A DNA stretch of 64,000 bases. Origin: Micromonospora lupini str. Lupac 08. Lineage in GTDB: Bacteria; Actinomycetota; Actinomycetes; Mycobacteriales; Micromonosporaceae. Position numbers and translations under genes: made by a program. The notes under the pieces are model-generated. The model was given only the letters and a program-made list of their open reading frames with translations, was not told where the DNA came from and made no database searches. Shown piece after piece: positions 17,093 through 25,545 of this stretch (the stretch's first letter is position 1; every line of letters begins with the position of its first letter). The DNA is taken from NCBI RefSeq assembly GCF_000297395.2, contig NZ_HF570108.1:1885323-1949322 (forward strand). The letters are read 5' to 3'.

Positions 17093-17413
17093 TCAGTGCT
17101 CCCCGGTCAGGTTCACGATGACCACCCCCGCGATGATCAGGGCGATGCCGGCGAGCTTGACCAGCCCGACCGACTCACCCAGGAACACCGCGCCGATCGC
17201 CACGATGGCAGCGGTCCCCAGACCCGACCAGAGGGCGTACGCGACACCGACAGGTATCTCCTTCACGGCCTGGGCCAGCAGGAGGAACGCCAGCGCGTAC
17301 CCGGTGAGGCAGCCCAACGTCGGCCAGAGGCGGGTGAACCCGGCGGTGCTCTTGATCAGACTGGTCGCCAGAACCTCGGCAAGAATGGCGATCCCCAACA
17401 ACACGTACGCCAT
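17093..17413 (-). CDS. SMR-family multidrug efflux protein
   Basis: A 106-residue four-helix membrane protein of the small multidrug resistance family (EmrE/QacE-like). The essential membrane glutamate is Glu13 in AILAEVLATSLIK. Other family marks are KEIPVGVAYALWSGLG and the last helix IALIIAGVVIVNL. It works as an antiparallel dimer exchanging protons for cationic drugs. ATG at 17413 has TTGAGGAG upstream. Directly ahead of this ribosome site lies a nine-copy 7-bp tandem repeat that would be part of the mRNA leader or promoter. Confidence 0.95.
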   Translation of the reverse strand: MAYVLLGIAILAEVLATSLIKSTAGFTRLWPTLGCLTGYALAFLLLAQAVKEIPVGVAYALWSGLGTAAIVAIGAVFLGESVGLVKLAGIALIIAGVVIVNLTGEH

Positions 17414-17430
17414 ACAGCTCCTCAATCCTC

Positions 17431-17493
17431 GCTGGTCGCTGGTCGCTGGTCGCTGGTCGCTGGTCGCTGGTCGCTGGTCGCTGGTCGCTGGTC
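17431..17493. repeat. Nine perfect tandem copies of a 7-bp unit
   Basis: GCTGGTC is repeated nine times without error over 63 bp, starting 18 bp upstream of the SMR start codon. Seven bp is not a multiple of three and the tract is outside the coding frame. A tract like this is prone to copy-number change by slippage and would alter spacing in the leader or promoter of the efflux gene. Confidence 0.95.
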
Positions 17494-17608
17494 GGATCGC
17501 CAGTGCCCAGGCTAGTGCCGGCCCCGGGGCCTCCGGGCGAGGCTCCGAAACCGGCCATGCAAGGCGGACCGGCCGCTGCCGCACCGTCCGCGCTCTAGCA
17601 TCAGCGGC

Positions 17609-17803
17609 GTGATGGACCTCGACCGCAACGACTTCGCCGATGCCGTCTCCGCCCGCGCCGCCCAATGGAACAGCGCGGGCGTGCGATGGGAACTGCATTA
17701 CGGACCCCTCCGCGACAAGTCAGCGGCCTGGATCGCCGCCGACCTCAATGCCTGCCTCGACGAACTCACTGACCGGCTGACCTCAACCCCTACCGGGACT
17801 TGA
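17609..17803 (+). CDS. Small hypothetical protein
   Basis: A 64-residue soluble protein with no domain I recognise (DRNDFADAVSARAAQWNSAG, then an acidic helix DLNACLDELTDRL). A -10-like TAGCAT (17596-17601) lies 7 bp before the GTG at 17609, so translation may be leaderless; no good -35 is seen. The pattern of conserved-looking aromatic and charged residues favours a real gene, but evidence is modest. Confidence 0.55.
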   Translation: MMDLDRNDFADAVSARAAQWNSAGVRWELHYGPLRDKSAAWIAADLNACLDELTDRLTSTPTGT

Positions 17804-17850
17804 CCAAGCCCGTGGGGACACCCCCCCCGGCTCCTGTCGTGCGCCCCTTT

Positions 17851-17945
17851 GGAGCTGATGCCGCAGACGAATCGGATGCGTCGGACCCCGACAGACGCGC
17901 GTTTCGTCTACGACAGACGCGCGATTCGTCTACGACATCAGCTCC
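17851..17945. repeat. Interspersed palindromic repeat with internal direct repeat
   Basis: Two 24-nt arms (17851-17874 and 17922-17945) are complementary at 22 of 24 positions. Between them a 22-bp direct repeat with one mismatch occupies 17889-17910 and 17911-17932, each unit containing the small inverted motif AGACG/CGTCT. Homopolymer runs of C8 (17821-17828) and C10 (17967-17976) flank the block. It fills the gap between a small gene and the convergent sigma factor gene; no coding sequence is seen here. Confidence 0.8.
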
Positions 17946-18088
17946 ATAGGCAGCCGACATACCTCTCCCCCCCCCCGAACGGGCCCGCTCGCCCGACCGA
18001 GCGAGCGGAGCGGGTACCCACGTCGGGTGGGCCGGGCCGAGCAGGACGTGACCACAGCGATAGCGGCGAGATCCGGTCTCGGCTCGAG

Positions 18089-19387
18089 TCACGACCGGCC
18101 GGGACGGTGCGGCAGCTCGGTGGAGGCGGGTCCGTCCGGTGGGCCGGAGGCGAGTCGGGCGGCTCGCATGGTGAGGTAGCGCTGTTCGGGGAGGCTGCTG
18201 GTACGCGCGGCGGCGACGCGGTAGTCCGTTATCGCCCGCTCCCGGTCGCCGGCCATCTCGTGCAGGTGCGCGCGGGCGGCAGCCAGTCGGTGGTGCCCCG
18301 CCAGTCGGGCATCGTCGCCCAGTGCGTCGAGAGCCGTGAGGCCGGCTGCCGGCCCGTGCACCATGGCGGTCGCCACGGCCCGGTTGAGGGCCACCACGGG
18401 GGTGCCGGCGAGTCGTTCCAGCACCTCGTACAGCGCCAGGATCTGCGGCCAGTCGGTCGCCTCGGTGCTCGGCGCCTCGTCGTGCAGGGCGGCGATGGCG
18501 GCCTGCACCTGGTACGGGCCGACCGGGCCGCGCGGCAGCGCCCGGGTGACAAGTGCGATGCCCTCGGCGATCGCCGCCGCGTCCCAGCGGCTGCGGTCCT
18601 GGTCGGCCAGGGAGATCAGCTCGCCGGAGGGGCCGGTCCGCGCCGGGCTGCGCGCCTCGGTGAGCAGCAGCAACGCCAGCAGCCCGGCGGTCTCGCTGTC
18701 GTCGGGCAGTCGGGTGTGCAGCGCGCGGGTCAGCCGGATCGCCTCGCCCGCGAGGTCGACGCGGCGCAGGGCCGGGCCGGCGGTGCTGGTGTGCCCCTCG
18801 GTGAAGATCAGGTAGAGCACCTGCCGGACGGCGGCCAGCCGCTCGGCCCGCTCGGCCTCCTCCGGCATCCGAAACGGCAGCCCGGACGTGCGGATGCGCT
18901 GCTTGGCCCGGCTGATCCGCTGGGCCATCGTCGCCTCGGGCACCAGGAACGCCCGCGCTATCTCGGCGGTGGTGAGCCCGCCGACCGCGCGCAGGGTCAA
19001 CGCGACAGCCGACGCGGGGGCGAGCGCCGGGTGACAGCACAGAAAGAGCAGGACCAGGGCGTCGTCCCGCTCGGCGGTCAACTCCTCGTCCGCTGCCGGC
19101 GCGTACTGGCGGTCGTCGGGATCCCGGCGGGCGACCAGGTCCTCCCGGCGGCGGCGGGCCTGCTCGCCGCGGACCAGCTCGATCATCCGGCGGTAGCCGA
19201 CCTGGATCAGCCATCCGCGCGGGTTGGCCGGCAACCCGTCGGCCGGCCACTGGGTGACGGCGGCGAGCAGCGCCTCCTGCACGGCGTCCTCGGCGGTGGC
19301 GAAGTCACCGAACCGGCGGGCGAGCACGCCGAGGACCTGCGGCGCCAACTCGCGCAGCAGGTCCTCGATGCGGGGATCGGTGGTCAG
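18089..19387 (-). CDS. ECF42-type RNA polymerase sigma factor
   Basis: A protein of about 430 residues: sigma-2 region (GDFATAEDAVQEALLAAVTQW), a sigma-4 region (GGLTTAEIARAFLVPEATMAQRISRAKQ) and a long C-terminal TPR-like domain (DWPQILALYEVLERLAGTPV, LNRAVATAMVHG) that marks group ECF42. It has no anti-sigma gene but is paired with a YCII/DGPF protein, as usual for the group. No ATG, GTG or TTG gives the natural N-terminus TTDPRIEDLLRELAPQ: the frame is blocked upstream, so the start is either the CTG at 19387 or the TTG at 19348, which would trim 13 residues. Confidence 0.9.
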   Translation of the reverse strand: MTTDPRIEDLLRELAPQVLGVLARRFGDFATAEDAVQEALLAAVTQWPADGLPANPRGWLIQVGYRRMIELVRGEQARRRREDLVARRDPDDRQYAPAADEELTAERDDALVLLFLCCHPALAPASAVALTLRAVGGLTTAEIARAFLVPEATMAQRISRAKQRIRTSGLPFRMPEEAERAERLAAVRQVLYLIFTEGHTSTAGPALRRVDLAGEAIRLTRALHTRLPDDSETAGLLALLLLTEARSPARTGPSGELISLADQDRSRWDAAAIAEGIALVTRALPRGPVGPYQVQAAIAALHDEAPSTEATDWPQILALYEVLERLAGTPVVALNRAVATAMVHGPAAGLTALDALGDDARLAGHHRLAAARAHLHEMAGDRERAITDYRVAAARTSSLPEQRYLTMRAARLASGPPDGPASTELPHRPGRS

Positions 19388-19391
19388 CCCC

Positions 19392-19793
19392 TCACAGCTC
19401 CTCGGTGGGCGCGGACATCACCGGGTGCACCTCGATCGGCATGTTCAGCGGCCGGCCGCCGGGGCCGGGCGCGGTGGAGATGTACGCGGCCAGCTCCACC
19501 GCCCGCTGCGGGCTGTCGCAGTCGACGATCCAGAAGCCGGCGAGGAACTCCTTCGTCTCGGCGAACGGCCCGTCCGTGACCACCGGCGTCCCGCCCTCGC
19601 CGGCGCGCACGATCCGCGCCTGCTGCGGGCCACCGAGGCCCTGCGCGTCGACCCACTCTCCGGCGGCGGTGAGCTTGTCGTTGACCTCGCCCATGAAGGC
19701 GATGTGGGCCCGGACCTCGTCCGGGGTCCAGGTGTCGATGCTCGGGAAGTCGGTCCCGGCGGCGCTGAACTGCATCAGCAGCATGTACTTCAT
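19392..19793 (-). CDS. YCII/DGPF-domain protein, sigma factor partner
   Basis: A 133-residue YCII-related protein with the DGPF signature (PVVTDGPFAETKEFLAGFWI). Such proteins are almost always encoded beside ECF41/42 sigma factors; their biochemical role is unclear. ATG at 19793 has GAGGGG upstream. The stop lies 4 bp before the proposed CTG start of the sigma factor, and its GAGGAG C-terminal codons could serve as that gene's ribosome site. Confidence 0.92.
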   Translation of the reverse strand: MKYMLLMQFSAAGTDFPSIDTWTPDEVRAHIAFMGEVNDKLTAAGEWVDAQGLGGPQQARIVRAGEGGTPVVTDGPFAETKEFLAGFWIVDCDSPQRAVELAAYISTAPGPGGRPLNMPIEVHPVMSAPTEEL

Positions 19794-19887
19794 GGTTCGC
19801 CCCTCACGTCCGCGCACCGTCGTCGGTGCTCTCACCCTGAGGTAGAAGCCGGCACCGCCGTTCTCGACACTCCGGCGGAAGATTTTT

Positions 19888-22095
19888 CTAGCCGACCGCG
19901 TCGACCTCCAGCACCAGGCTCTGCTCCGGATGCAACGCGGGCAGTTGCACACCCACCCTTGCCAGCGCCGCACCGGTGAGCGTGACACCGGAGGCCAGCC
20001 ACGGTGGCGCGGACCGTTCGATTGTCGCCGGAGCGGGTACGTCCGCCACCTGTCGCACCCGGTACCGCCGGGCCGGGTCGAGGCCGGGCAGCCGTACCGC
20101 GCCGGGCACCTGCGCCACCGAGGTGGTCAGTCGGGCCACCGCGTACACCGCTCGGGTGTTGTCGTGATCGACCACCCCGTGCGCCCAGACGGCCGGGTCC
20201 GGATGGTCGACCCGGACCACCCGCCCGGCGTGCAGCAGCGGGCGCAGCCGCTTGTGCAGCGCCACCCAGGCGGCCAGCTCGGCCTGCTCGGCGGCGCTGA
20301 TCGAGGCGATGTCCCACTCGATGCCGTGGTGGCCGAACAGCGCGGTGGCCGCCCGGAAGCCCAGGTCGTGCACGCGGTGGGTGGTGTGCGAGCGTTCCGG
20401 ACCGATGTGCGTGCCGATCAGCTCCGGTGGCAGCAGCAGACCGGTCCAGCGTTGGATGCTGAGCCGTTCCAGGGCGTCGTTGCAGTCGCTGGCCCAGACC
20501 CGGTCGGTGCGCGCCAGGATGGCCAGGTCCACGCGGGCGCCGCCGGACGAGCAGCTCTCGATCTCCACGTCGGGATGGCGGCCGCGCAGCTCGTCGAGGA
20601 GGCGGTAGACCGCGAGGGTCTGCCCGTGCACTCCGGGTCGGCCGTGGTGCCCGGCCTCGGTGAGGTCCCGGTTCTGGTCCCACTTGAGGTAGCTGATGCC
20701 CCGATGCTCGCTGAGCAGCGCGTCGAGGCGTTCCCGCACGTAGTCGTACGCCTCCGGGCGGCCCAGGTCGAGCACCTGCTGGTTGCGCCAGGCCGGCGGC
20801 AGCCGTCCTGGCACGGCCAGCAGCCAGTCCGGGTGCGCGCGGAACAGGTCGGAGTCGGGATTGACCATCTCCGGCTCCACCCACAGACCGAACTGGAGGC
20901 CCTGGCCGGTCACGTGGCCGATGAGCGGTTGCAGGCCGTCGGGCCAGACGCCCTCGTCGACGTACCAGTCGCCGAGCCCGGCGGTGTCGTCGCGCCGGCC
21001 GCGGAACCAGCCGTCGTCGAGCACGAACCGTTCCACGCCGAGGTGCGCCGCGCGGTCGGCGAGGGCCCGCAGCCGGTCCAGGTCGTGGTCGAAGTAGACC
21101 GCCTCCCAGACGTTGAGGGTCACCGGGCGGGGGGAGCGCGGGTGTCCGGGCCTGGCCCGCAGGTGCGCATGGAGGACGTCGCTGAGCCCGTCCAGCCCGT
21201 CGTCGGACCAGACGGCGTAGAGCAGGGGAGTCTCGTACGACTCGCCGGGGGCGAGCCGGATCTCGCCGGGCGCCAGCAGTTCGCCGCCGCCGAGGGTCGA
21301 CTCGCCGGTGGGACGCCGTTCGGCGACTGTGACGTGGTCGCCGCTCCACGCGGTGTGCACCGCCCAGACCTCGCCGTGACCGAAGCCGAACCCGGCGGTG
21401 CCGGCGACAAGCAACAGCGTGGCGTCGTGCCCGGTGCGTCCGTGCCGGCCCTCGCGGACCCAGGCGCCGTGCGGCCACGGGTGCCGCTGTGGCGAGCGTT
21501 CCCGACACCAGCGGCCGGTCAGGTCGAGCAGTTCGGTGGCGACCGCCGGCACCGGCAGCACCGGCGTCAGCTCCCGCACCTCGTACACGCCGTCGCCGTC
21601 GTTGCGTAGGCGGTGCCGGACGGTCAGCAGGCCGTGCGGGTCGAGCATGATCTCGCTGGTCAGGGTCAGCCCGGCGGCCGGGTCCGACGCCCGCACGGTC
21701 AGCAGCGCCGCGCCGGGCCCGCCGTGCCCACCGTCGGCCGGGAGTACGCCCACCACCTCGCCGCCCGCGGTCAGGTGGCCCGGGTCGGTGCTGCTGTCGC
21801 GCACGTCCCACCCGTCGAGGCGGAAGGAGGTGGACCAGTCCCGTCCGTCGCGGTGCCCGGCCAGCCCCGGACGGCCACTCCAGCCGGCGCTCGCCTCCGG
21901 CAGCAGGGACAGCGCGGGTGGCTCGTCGAAGCTGCTCGGCACCACGGGTGGCACTGTCGCGTCCACGAGGTGGCGCAGGGCGTCGTCGTCGAGGTCGCCG
22001 ACGTCGCCGCCCCAGTGCACGACCCGGGGCAGCCCCGGGCCGCGCGCGTCGAGCACCAGGCTGGTCCGCGCGCGGCGCAGGTGCAGGATCGTCAT
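19888..22095 (-). CDS. GH36 alpha-galactosidase
   Basis: A 735-residue cytoplasmic glycoside hydrolase family 36 enzyme releasing terminal alpha-galactose from melibiose/raffinose-type oligosaccharides. Domain order: N-terminal beta-sandwich (1-330), (beta/alpha)8 barrel (VTLNVWEAVYFDHD, FVLDDGWFRGRR) and C-terminal sheet. The nucleophile is Asp473 in YLKWDQNRD and the acid/base Asp lies in SCSSGGARVD. ATG at 22095 overlaps the permease stop (ATGA) and is preceded by AAAGGG. Last gene of a leftward binding protein-permease-permease-hydrolase operon, so it probably acts on the imported sugar. Confidence 0.95.
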   Translation of the reverse strand: MTILHLRRARTSLVLDARGPGLPRVVHWGGDVGDLDDDALRHLVDATVPPVVPSSFDEPPALSLLPEASAGWSGRPGLAGHRDGRDWSTSFRLDGWDVRDSSTDPGHLTAGGEVVGVLPADGGHGGPGAALLTVRASDPAAGLTLTSEIMLDPHGLLTVRHRLRNDGDGVYEVRELTPVLPVPAVATELLDLTGRWCRERSPQRHPWPHGAWVREGRHGRTGHDATLLLVAGTAGFGFGHGEVWAVHTAWSGDHVTVAERRPTGESTLGGGELLAPGEIRLAPGESYETPLLYAVWSDDGLDGLSDVLHAHLRARPGHPRSPRPVTLNVWEAVYFDHDLDRLRALADRAAHLGVERFVLDDGWFRGRRDDTAGLGDWYVDEGVWPDGLQPLIGHVTGQGLQFGLWVEPEMVNPDSDLFRAHPDWLLAVPGRLPPAWRNQQVLDLGRPEAYDYVRERLDALLSEHRGISYLKWDQNRDLTEAGHHGRPGVHGQTLAVYRLLDELRGRHPDVEIESCSSGGARVDLAILARTDRVWASDCNDALERLSIQRWTGLLLPPELIGTHIGPERSHTTHRVHDLGFRAATALFGHHGIEWDIASISAAEQAELAAWVALHKRLRPLLHAGRVVRVDHPDPAVWAHGVVDHDNTRAVYAVARLTTSVAQVPGAVRLPGLDPARRYRVRQVADVPAPATIERSAPPWLASGVTLTGAALARVGVQLPALHPEQSLVLEVDAVG

Positions 22096-23006
22096 CCCTT
22101 TGAGGCTCCCAAGGTCAGGCCCCGGACGAAGTGCCGCTGGAGCATAAAGAAGATCACCAGGGTGGGGATCGCGACGAGCACGCTGCCCGCCGAGACCAGG
22201 TTGTTGTCGGTAAAGAACTCGCCGCGCAGGTTGTTGAGCGAGCTGGTCACCGGGAACTTGTCGCCGGTGCGCATGAGGACGGTGGCCCAGAAGAACTCGT
22301 TGTAGATCCAGGTCACCTCGAGTGTGGCGAGCGCCGCCAGGGCCGGCCGGCACAGTGGCATGGTGACCTGCCAGTACTGTCGCCAGACGCTGGCCCCGTC
22401 GACCATCGCCGCCTCGTACAGGTCGCGGGGCAGCGCCTTCATGTAGTTGCTGAGCACGAAGACGCAGAACCCGCACTGGAAGGCCACGTTGATCAGGATC
22501 AGGCCCCAGTAGCTGTCGTAGAGCAGCTCCGAGTCGCTCATGAACTCGGGCAGCGGCACCTCGGTGAACAGCCGGAACAGCGGGATGAGCAACGCCTGTT
22601 GGGGCAGCAGGTTGGCGGCGGTGAACACCCCGAGCAGGACAAGGTTGATCTTCCAGTTGAACCGGGCGATGACGAACGCCACGCAGGAGGCGAGGAAGAG
22701 CGTCAGCAGCACCGCCGGCACGGTGATGTAGACCGAGTTGAGGAAGTGCTTGCCGAACTCCGCCGTCCGCCAGGCGGTGACGTAGTTGTCGAAGGTCCAG
22801 CCGCCGAACGACACGTAGCCGTTGGCGGCCGTGTACTCGTAGGAGCGCAGCGAGGTCAGCACGGCCCAGGCGATCGGGAAGATCCAGGCCAGCGAGACGA
22901 CGATGAGGAAGCCGTGCAGCAGCAGCCGCGCCGGGGTCAGCTTGCGGCGGCGGACCGGGGTGTCGGTGCCGTCCTCGGTACGCCGGGTCACTGTTGCGGT
23001 GCTCAT
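22092..23006 (-). CDS. Carbohydrate ABC transporter permease, MalG type
   Basis: A 304-residue inner-membrane permease with about six helices. The ATPase-contact EAA loop is EAAMVDGASVWRQYWQ, near residue 205. Pairs with the MalF-type permease encoded just upstream (4-bp overlap) to form the channel of a CUT1 sugar importer. No ATPase gene is in the cluster; as in many actinomycetes a shared MsiK-type ATPase elsewhere is likely. Confidence 0.94.
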   Translation of the reverse strand: MSTATVTRRTEDGTDTPVRRRKLTPARLLLHGFLIVVSLAWIFPIAWAVLTSLRSYEYTAANGYVSFGGWTFDNYVTAWRTAEFGKHFLNSVYITVPAVLLTLFLASCVAFVIARFNWKINLVLLGVFTAANLLPQQALLIPLFRLFTEVPLPEFMSDSELLYDSYWGLILINVAFQCGFCVFVLSNYMKALPRDLYEAAMVDGASVWRQYWQVTMPLCRPALAALATLEVTWIYNEFFWATVLMRTGDKFPVTSSLNNLRGEFFTDNNLVSAGSVLVAIPTLVIFFMLQRHFVRGLTLGASKG

Positions 23007-23959
23007 TCCCGGTTCTCCCTCATCACGGTCGCCAGGTAGATGGTGATGAAGACAAGCGAGACGACCAGCATGATCGTCGCCAGCGCCGAGCCGAAGCCGA
23101 TCCGGCTCGCCTCACCCACCACGTTCTGGGTGACCAGCGCGGAGATCAGCTCCAGCCCGTTGCGGCCCTTGTTGACCACCCAGACCAGGTCGAACGCGCG
23201 CAGCGACTCGATCACGGTCACCACCAGCACGATGATGTTGATGGGCCGCATGACCGGGAACACGACCCGGAAGAACGTCCGGCTCTCCGACGCGCCGTCG
23301 ACCGCCGCGGCCTCCCGCAGCGACGGGTCGACGCCCTTCAGGCCGGCCAGGTAGAGCAGCATGATGTAGCCGACGTGCCGCCAGCTGGACGCGATCATGA
23401 CCGCCCAGATGTTGACGCTGGAGTCGCCGTACCAGTCGACGTTGCTGCCGAAGACGGCGTTGATGAGACCCTGGTCGCGGGAGTAGAGCAGCTGCCAGAC
23501 GAAGCCGATCAGCGCCAGCGAGAGCACCACCGGCAGGTACAACGCGGTCTGGTAGAAGCGGCTGCCGCGCAGCTCCTTGTCGAGCAGCACGGCCAGGAAC
23601 ATGCCGAACGGGGTGGCGACAACGAACAGCACGGCCAACCAGAGCAGGTTGTGCTGGATCGCCGGCACGAACGGCGGGTAGATGTTCACGACGTCGCTGT
23701 AGTTGCGGGCGCCTACGAAGTCGATCTCGTTCAGTGGGCCGATGCCGTCCCAGTCGGTGCCGGAGAGCACCACCGTCGCCAGCGCCGGCAGCCAGACGAA
23801 GGCGGTGACGAGCAGCAGCGGGACGAGCACCTTCAGCGTGATGACCACGCGGTCGGTGCGGGACAGGAGCCGTAGCCGCCGGCGACGACCACCCGTTGAG
23901 GTGGTCGCGGCCGGCGGCGGCACGGCGCGATCCGCTTGGATCAGGGGCAGGTCGGACAC
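23003..23959 (-). CDS. Carbohydrate ABC transporter permease, MalF type
   Basis: A 318-residue membrane permease with a short charged N-terminal tail (GGRRRRLRLLSRTDR) and the EAA loop EAAAVDGASESRTFFRVVFP near residue 220. It overlaps the next permease by 4 bp and follows the binding-protein gene by about 21 bp. Together these form a CUT1-type importer, by context for galactosides. Confidence 0.94.
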   Translation of the reverse strand: MSDLPLIQADRAVPPPAATTSTGGRRRRLRLLSRTDRVVITLKVLVPLLLVTAFVWLPALATVVLSGTDWDGIGPLNEIDFVGARNYSDVVNIYPPFVPAIQHNLLWLAVLFVVATPFGMFLAVLLDKELRGSRFYQTALYLPVVLSLALIGFVWQLLYSRDQGLINAVFGSNVDWYGDSSVNIWAVMIASSWRHVGYIMLLYLAGLKGVDPSLREAAAVDGASESRTFFRVVFPVMRPINIIVLVVTVIESLRAFDLVWVVNKGRNGLELISALVTQNVVGEASRIGFGSALATIMLVVSLVFITIYLATVMRENRE

Positions 23960-23980
23960 GATGTCCTCCCCCTTCCGCCG

Positions 23981-25312
23981 TCAGTCAGTGAAGATCGACT
24001 TCTTCTGGTTCTCGATGGACGAGGTGAGACCGTCGATGTCCTTGGGGTTCTTGATGAACTGCTGGATCGCCGGGATCATCACCGTGGAGGCGAAGTCCGG
24101 CCGGGTGTCGCGGTCGAGGAACTGCGCGATCTCGGTGGCGGACCCGACCAGCTCGGCGGCCTTCTTCTGCAGGGCGGTGTAGCCGCTGACGTCCGCGCCG
24201 GTGTTGGCGACCAGGGTGGTCGGGTCGCTCTTGACCGTGATGTCCGCGGCGGTCTTCCCGCCGAAGTACTCCATCAGCTTGCGGGCGTTGTCCTCGTTCT
24301 TGGGCTTGCGGGCCATCATGTAGCCGTCGATCGGCGCGTCGAGGGCCTTCGCCCCGATGGACGGGTCGATCTCCGGGAACGTGAAGAAGTCGAGGTCGCT
24401 CTGCTCGTCGTTGCTGAACTGCTGACCGACGAAGAGACCGAGCAGGTACATGCCGCTCTTCTTCTGCTGCAACGACTGCGCGGCCTCCTGCCAGGTGCGG
24501 CCGAGGCTGTCCGGCTGGTGCAGGGGGAGCAGGCCGGCCCAGGTGTCGAAGACCTTCTTGACCTTGTCGGAGGTCCAGGCCTCCTTGCCGGCCATCAGGT
24601 CGACGTGGAACTGGTAGCCGTTGATCCGCAGGTTGAGGATGTCGAAGGTGCCCATCGCCGGCCAGCCGTCCTTGTCGGCGAAGGCGATCGGAGTCAGGCC
24701 GTCCTTCTTCATCTGCGCGCCGAGCGCGGTGAACTGGTCCAGCGTCGTGGGCACCTGGTAGCCGTGCTGCTGCCAGACCGACTTGCGGTAGAAGACGGCC
24801 CACGGGTAGTACGACGCCGGGACGAAGTACTGCTTGCCGTCGTCACCGGTGGACGCCTTCTTGAAGGCGTCGGAGTAGCCGGAGATCTTGCCCCACACGT
24901 CGCTGATGTCGCTGGCCAGGCCCTTCTGCGCGAAGAAGCGCATCCGGTAGCCGGCGAACCAGGTGAAGACGTCGTCCGGCTTGCCCTGGAGGTAGTTGTT
25001 GATGTTCTCCTGGAACGTGTTGTGGTCGACCGTGTTCACCGCGACCTGGACGCCGGACGAGGTCTTGAACCCGTCGGCGACCTTCGCGAGGACGTCCTTG
25101 GGCTTCGGGTCGGACTGGTTGGATCCGAGCGACACGTCCTTGCTGGACCCGCCGCCGGAGCCGGAGTCGTCGCCGCAGCCGGCGAGCAGGCCGGTGCCGA
25201 GCAGCGCGCCCGTGCCGGCCGCGCCGGCCAGCAGCGACCGTCGGTTGATGCCGGCGACGGAGGGCGGTACGAGCCGAGCCAGGTACTCGGCTTGGGATCG
25301 GGGACGGGACAT
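23981..25312 (-). CDS. Extracellular solute-binding lipoprotein (sugar ABC importer)
   Basis: A 443-residue family-1 extracellular solute-binding protein. The N-terminus carries both a twin-arginine-like stretch (GINRRSLLAGAAG) and a lipobox ending LLAGC near residue 45, so it is probably a Tat- or Sec-exported lipoprotein anchored outside the membrane. The mature part has typical sites such as DVFTWFAGYRMRFFAQKG and YFVPASYYPWAVFYRK. First gene of the leftward transporter/alpha-galactosidase operon, divergent from the beta-galactosidase gene. Confidence 0.94.
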   Translation of the reverse strand: MSRPRSQAEYLARLVPPSVAGINRRSLLAGAAGTGALLGTGLLAGCGDDSGSGGGSSKDVSLGSNQSDPKPKDVLAKVADGFKTSSGVQVAVNTVDHNTFQENINNYLQGKPDDVFTWFAGYRMRFFAQKGLASDISDVWGKISGYSDAFKKASTGDDGKQYFVPASYYPWAVFYRKSVWQQHGYQVPTTLDQFTALGAQMKKDGLTPIAFADKDGWPAMGTFDILNLRINGYQFHVDLMAGKEAWTSDKVKKVFDTWAGLLPLHQPDSLGRTWQEAAQSLQQKKSGMYLLGLFVGQQFSNDEQSDLDFFTFPEIDPSIGAKALDAPIDGYMMARKPKNEDNARKLMEYFGGKTAADITVKSDPTTLVANTGADVSGYTALQKKAAELVGSATEIAQFLDRDTRPDFASTVMIPAIQQFIKNPKDIDGLTSSIENQKKSIFTD

Positions 25313-25545
25313 CTGTGCCTCCTGCGGATGAAGAGGTGCTACGCCCGAGGGCCGTCAGGGTGGTGGTGAGCGGGTCCGGCCTTGCCAATACGCATCGTGA
25401 TCCACCGAGAATCCACATTGGCGAACACGATCGGCCAGTGGGGCCTCAAGCTACCCCTCCGTAGGCCGCTGTCAAGAGGGCTGTTCGCCTCCGATAACCC
25501 AGTCGTGATACGGCCGTTACGTGGTAAACGTTGGAAAGAAAGTCG
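25313..25545. promoter_or_regulatory. Divergent intergenic control region of galactoside genes
   Basis: This 233-bp gap between the divergent binding-protein and beta-galactosidase genes has lower GC than its flanks. It contains an inverted pair GCCAAT / ATTGGC about 30 bp apart and an imperfect palindrome near 25511-25526 centred on ACGGCCGT. The downstream DeoR protein is the natural candidate to bind here, but no repeated operator could be fixed. Confidence 0.45.

Noticed and set aside
17431..17493. CRISPR array
   Set aside because: The repeat has no spacers; units are 7 bp and contiguous. No other spaced repeat array was seen in the window.
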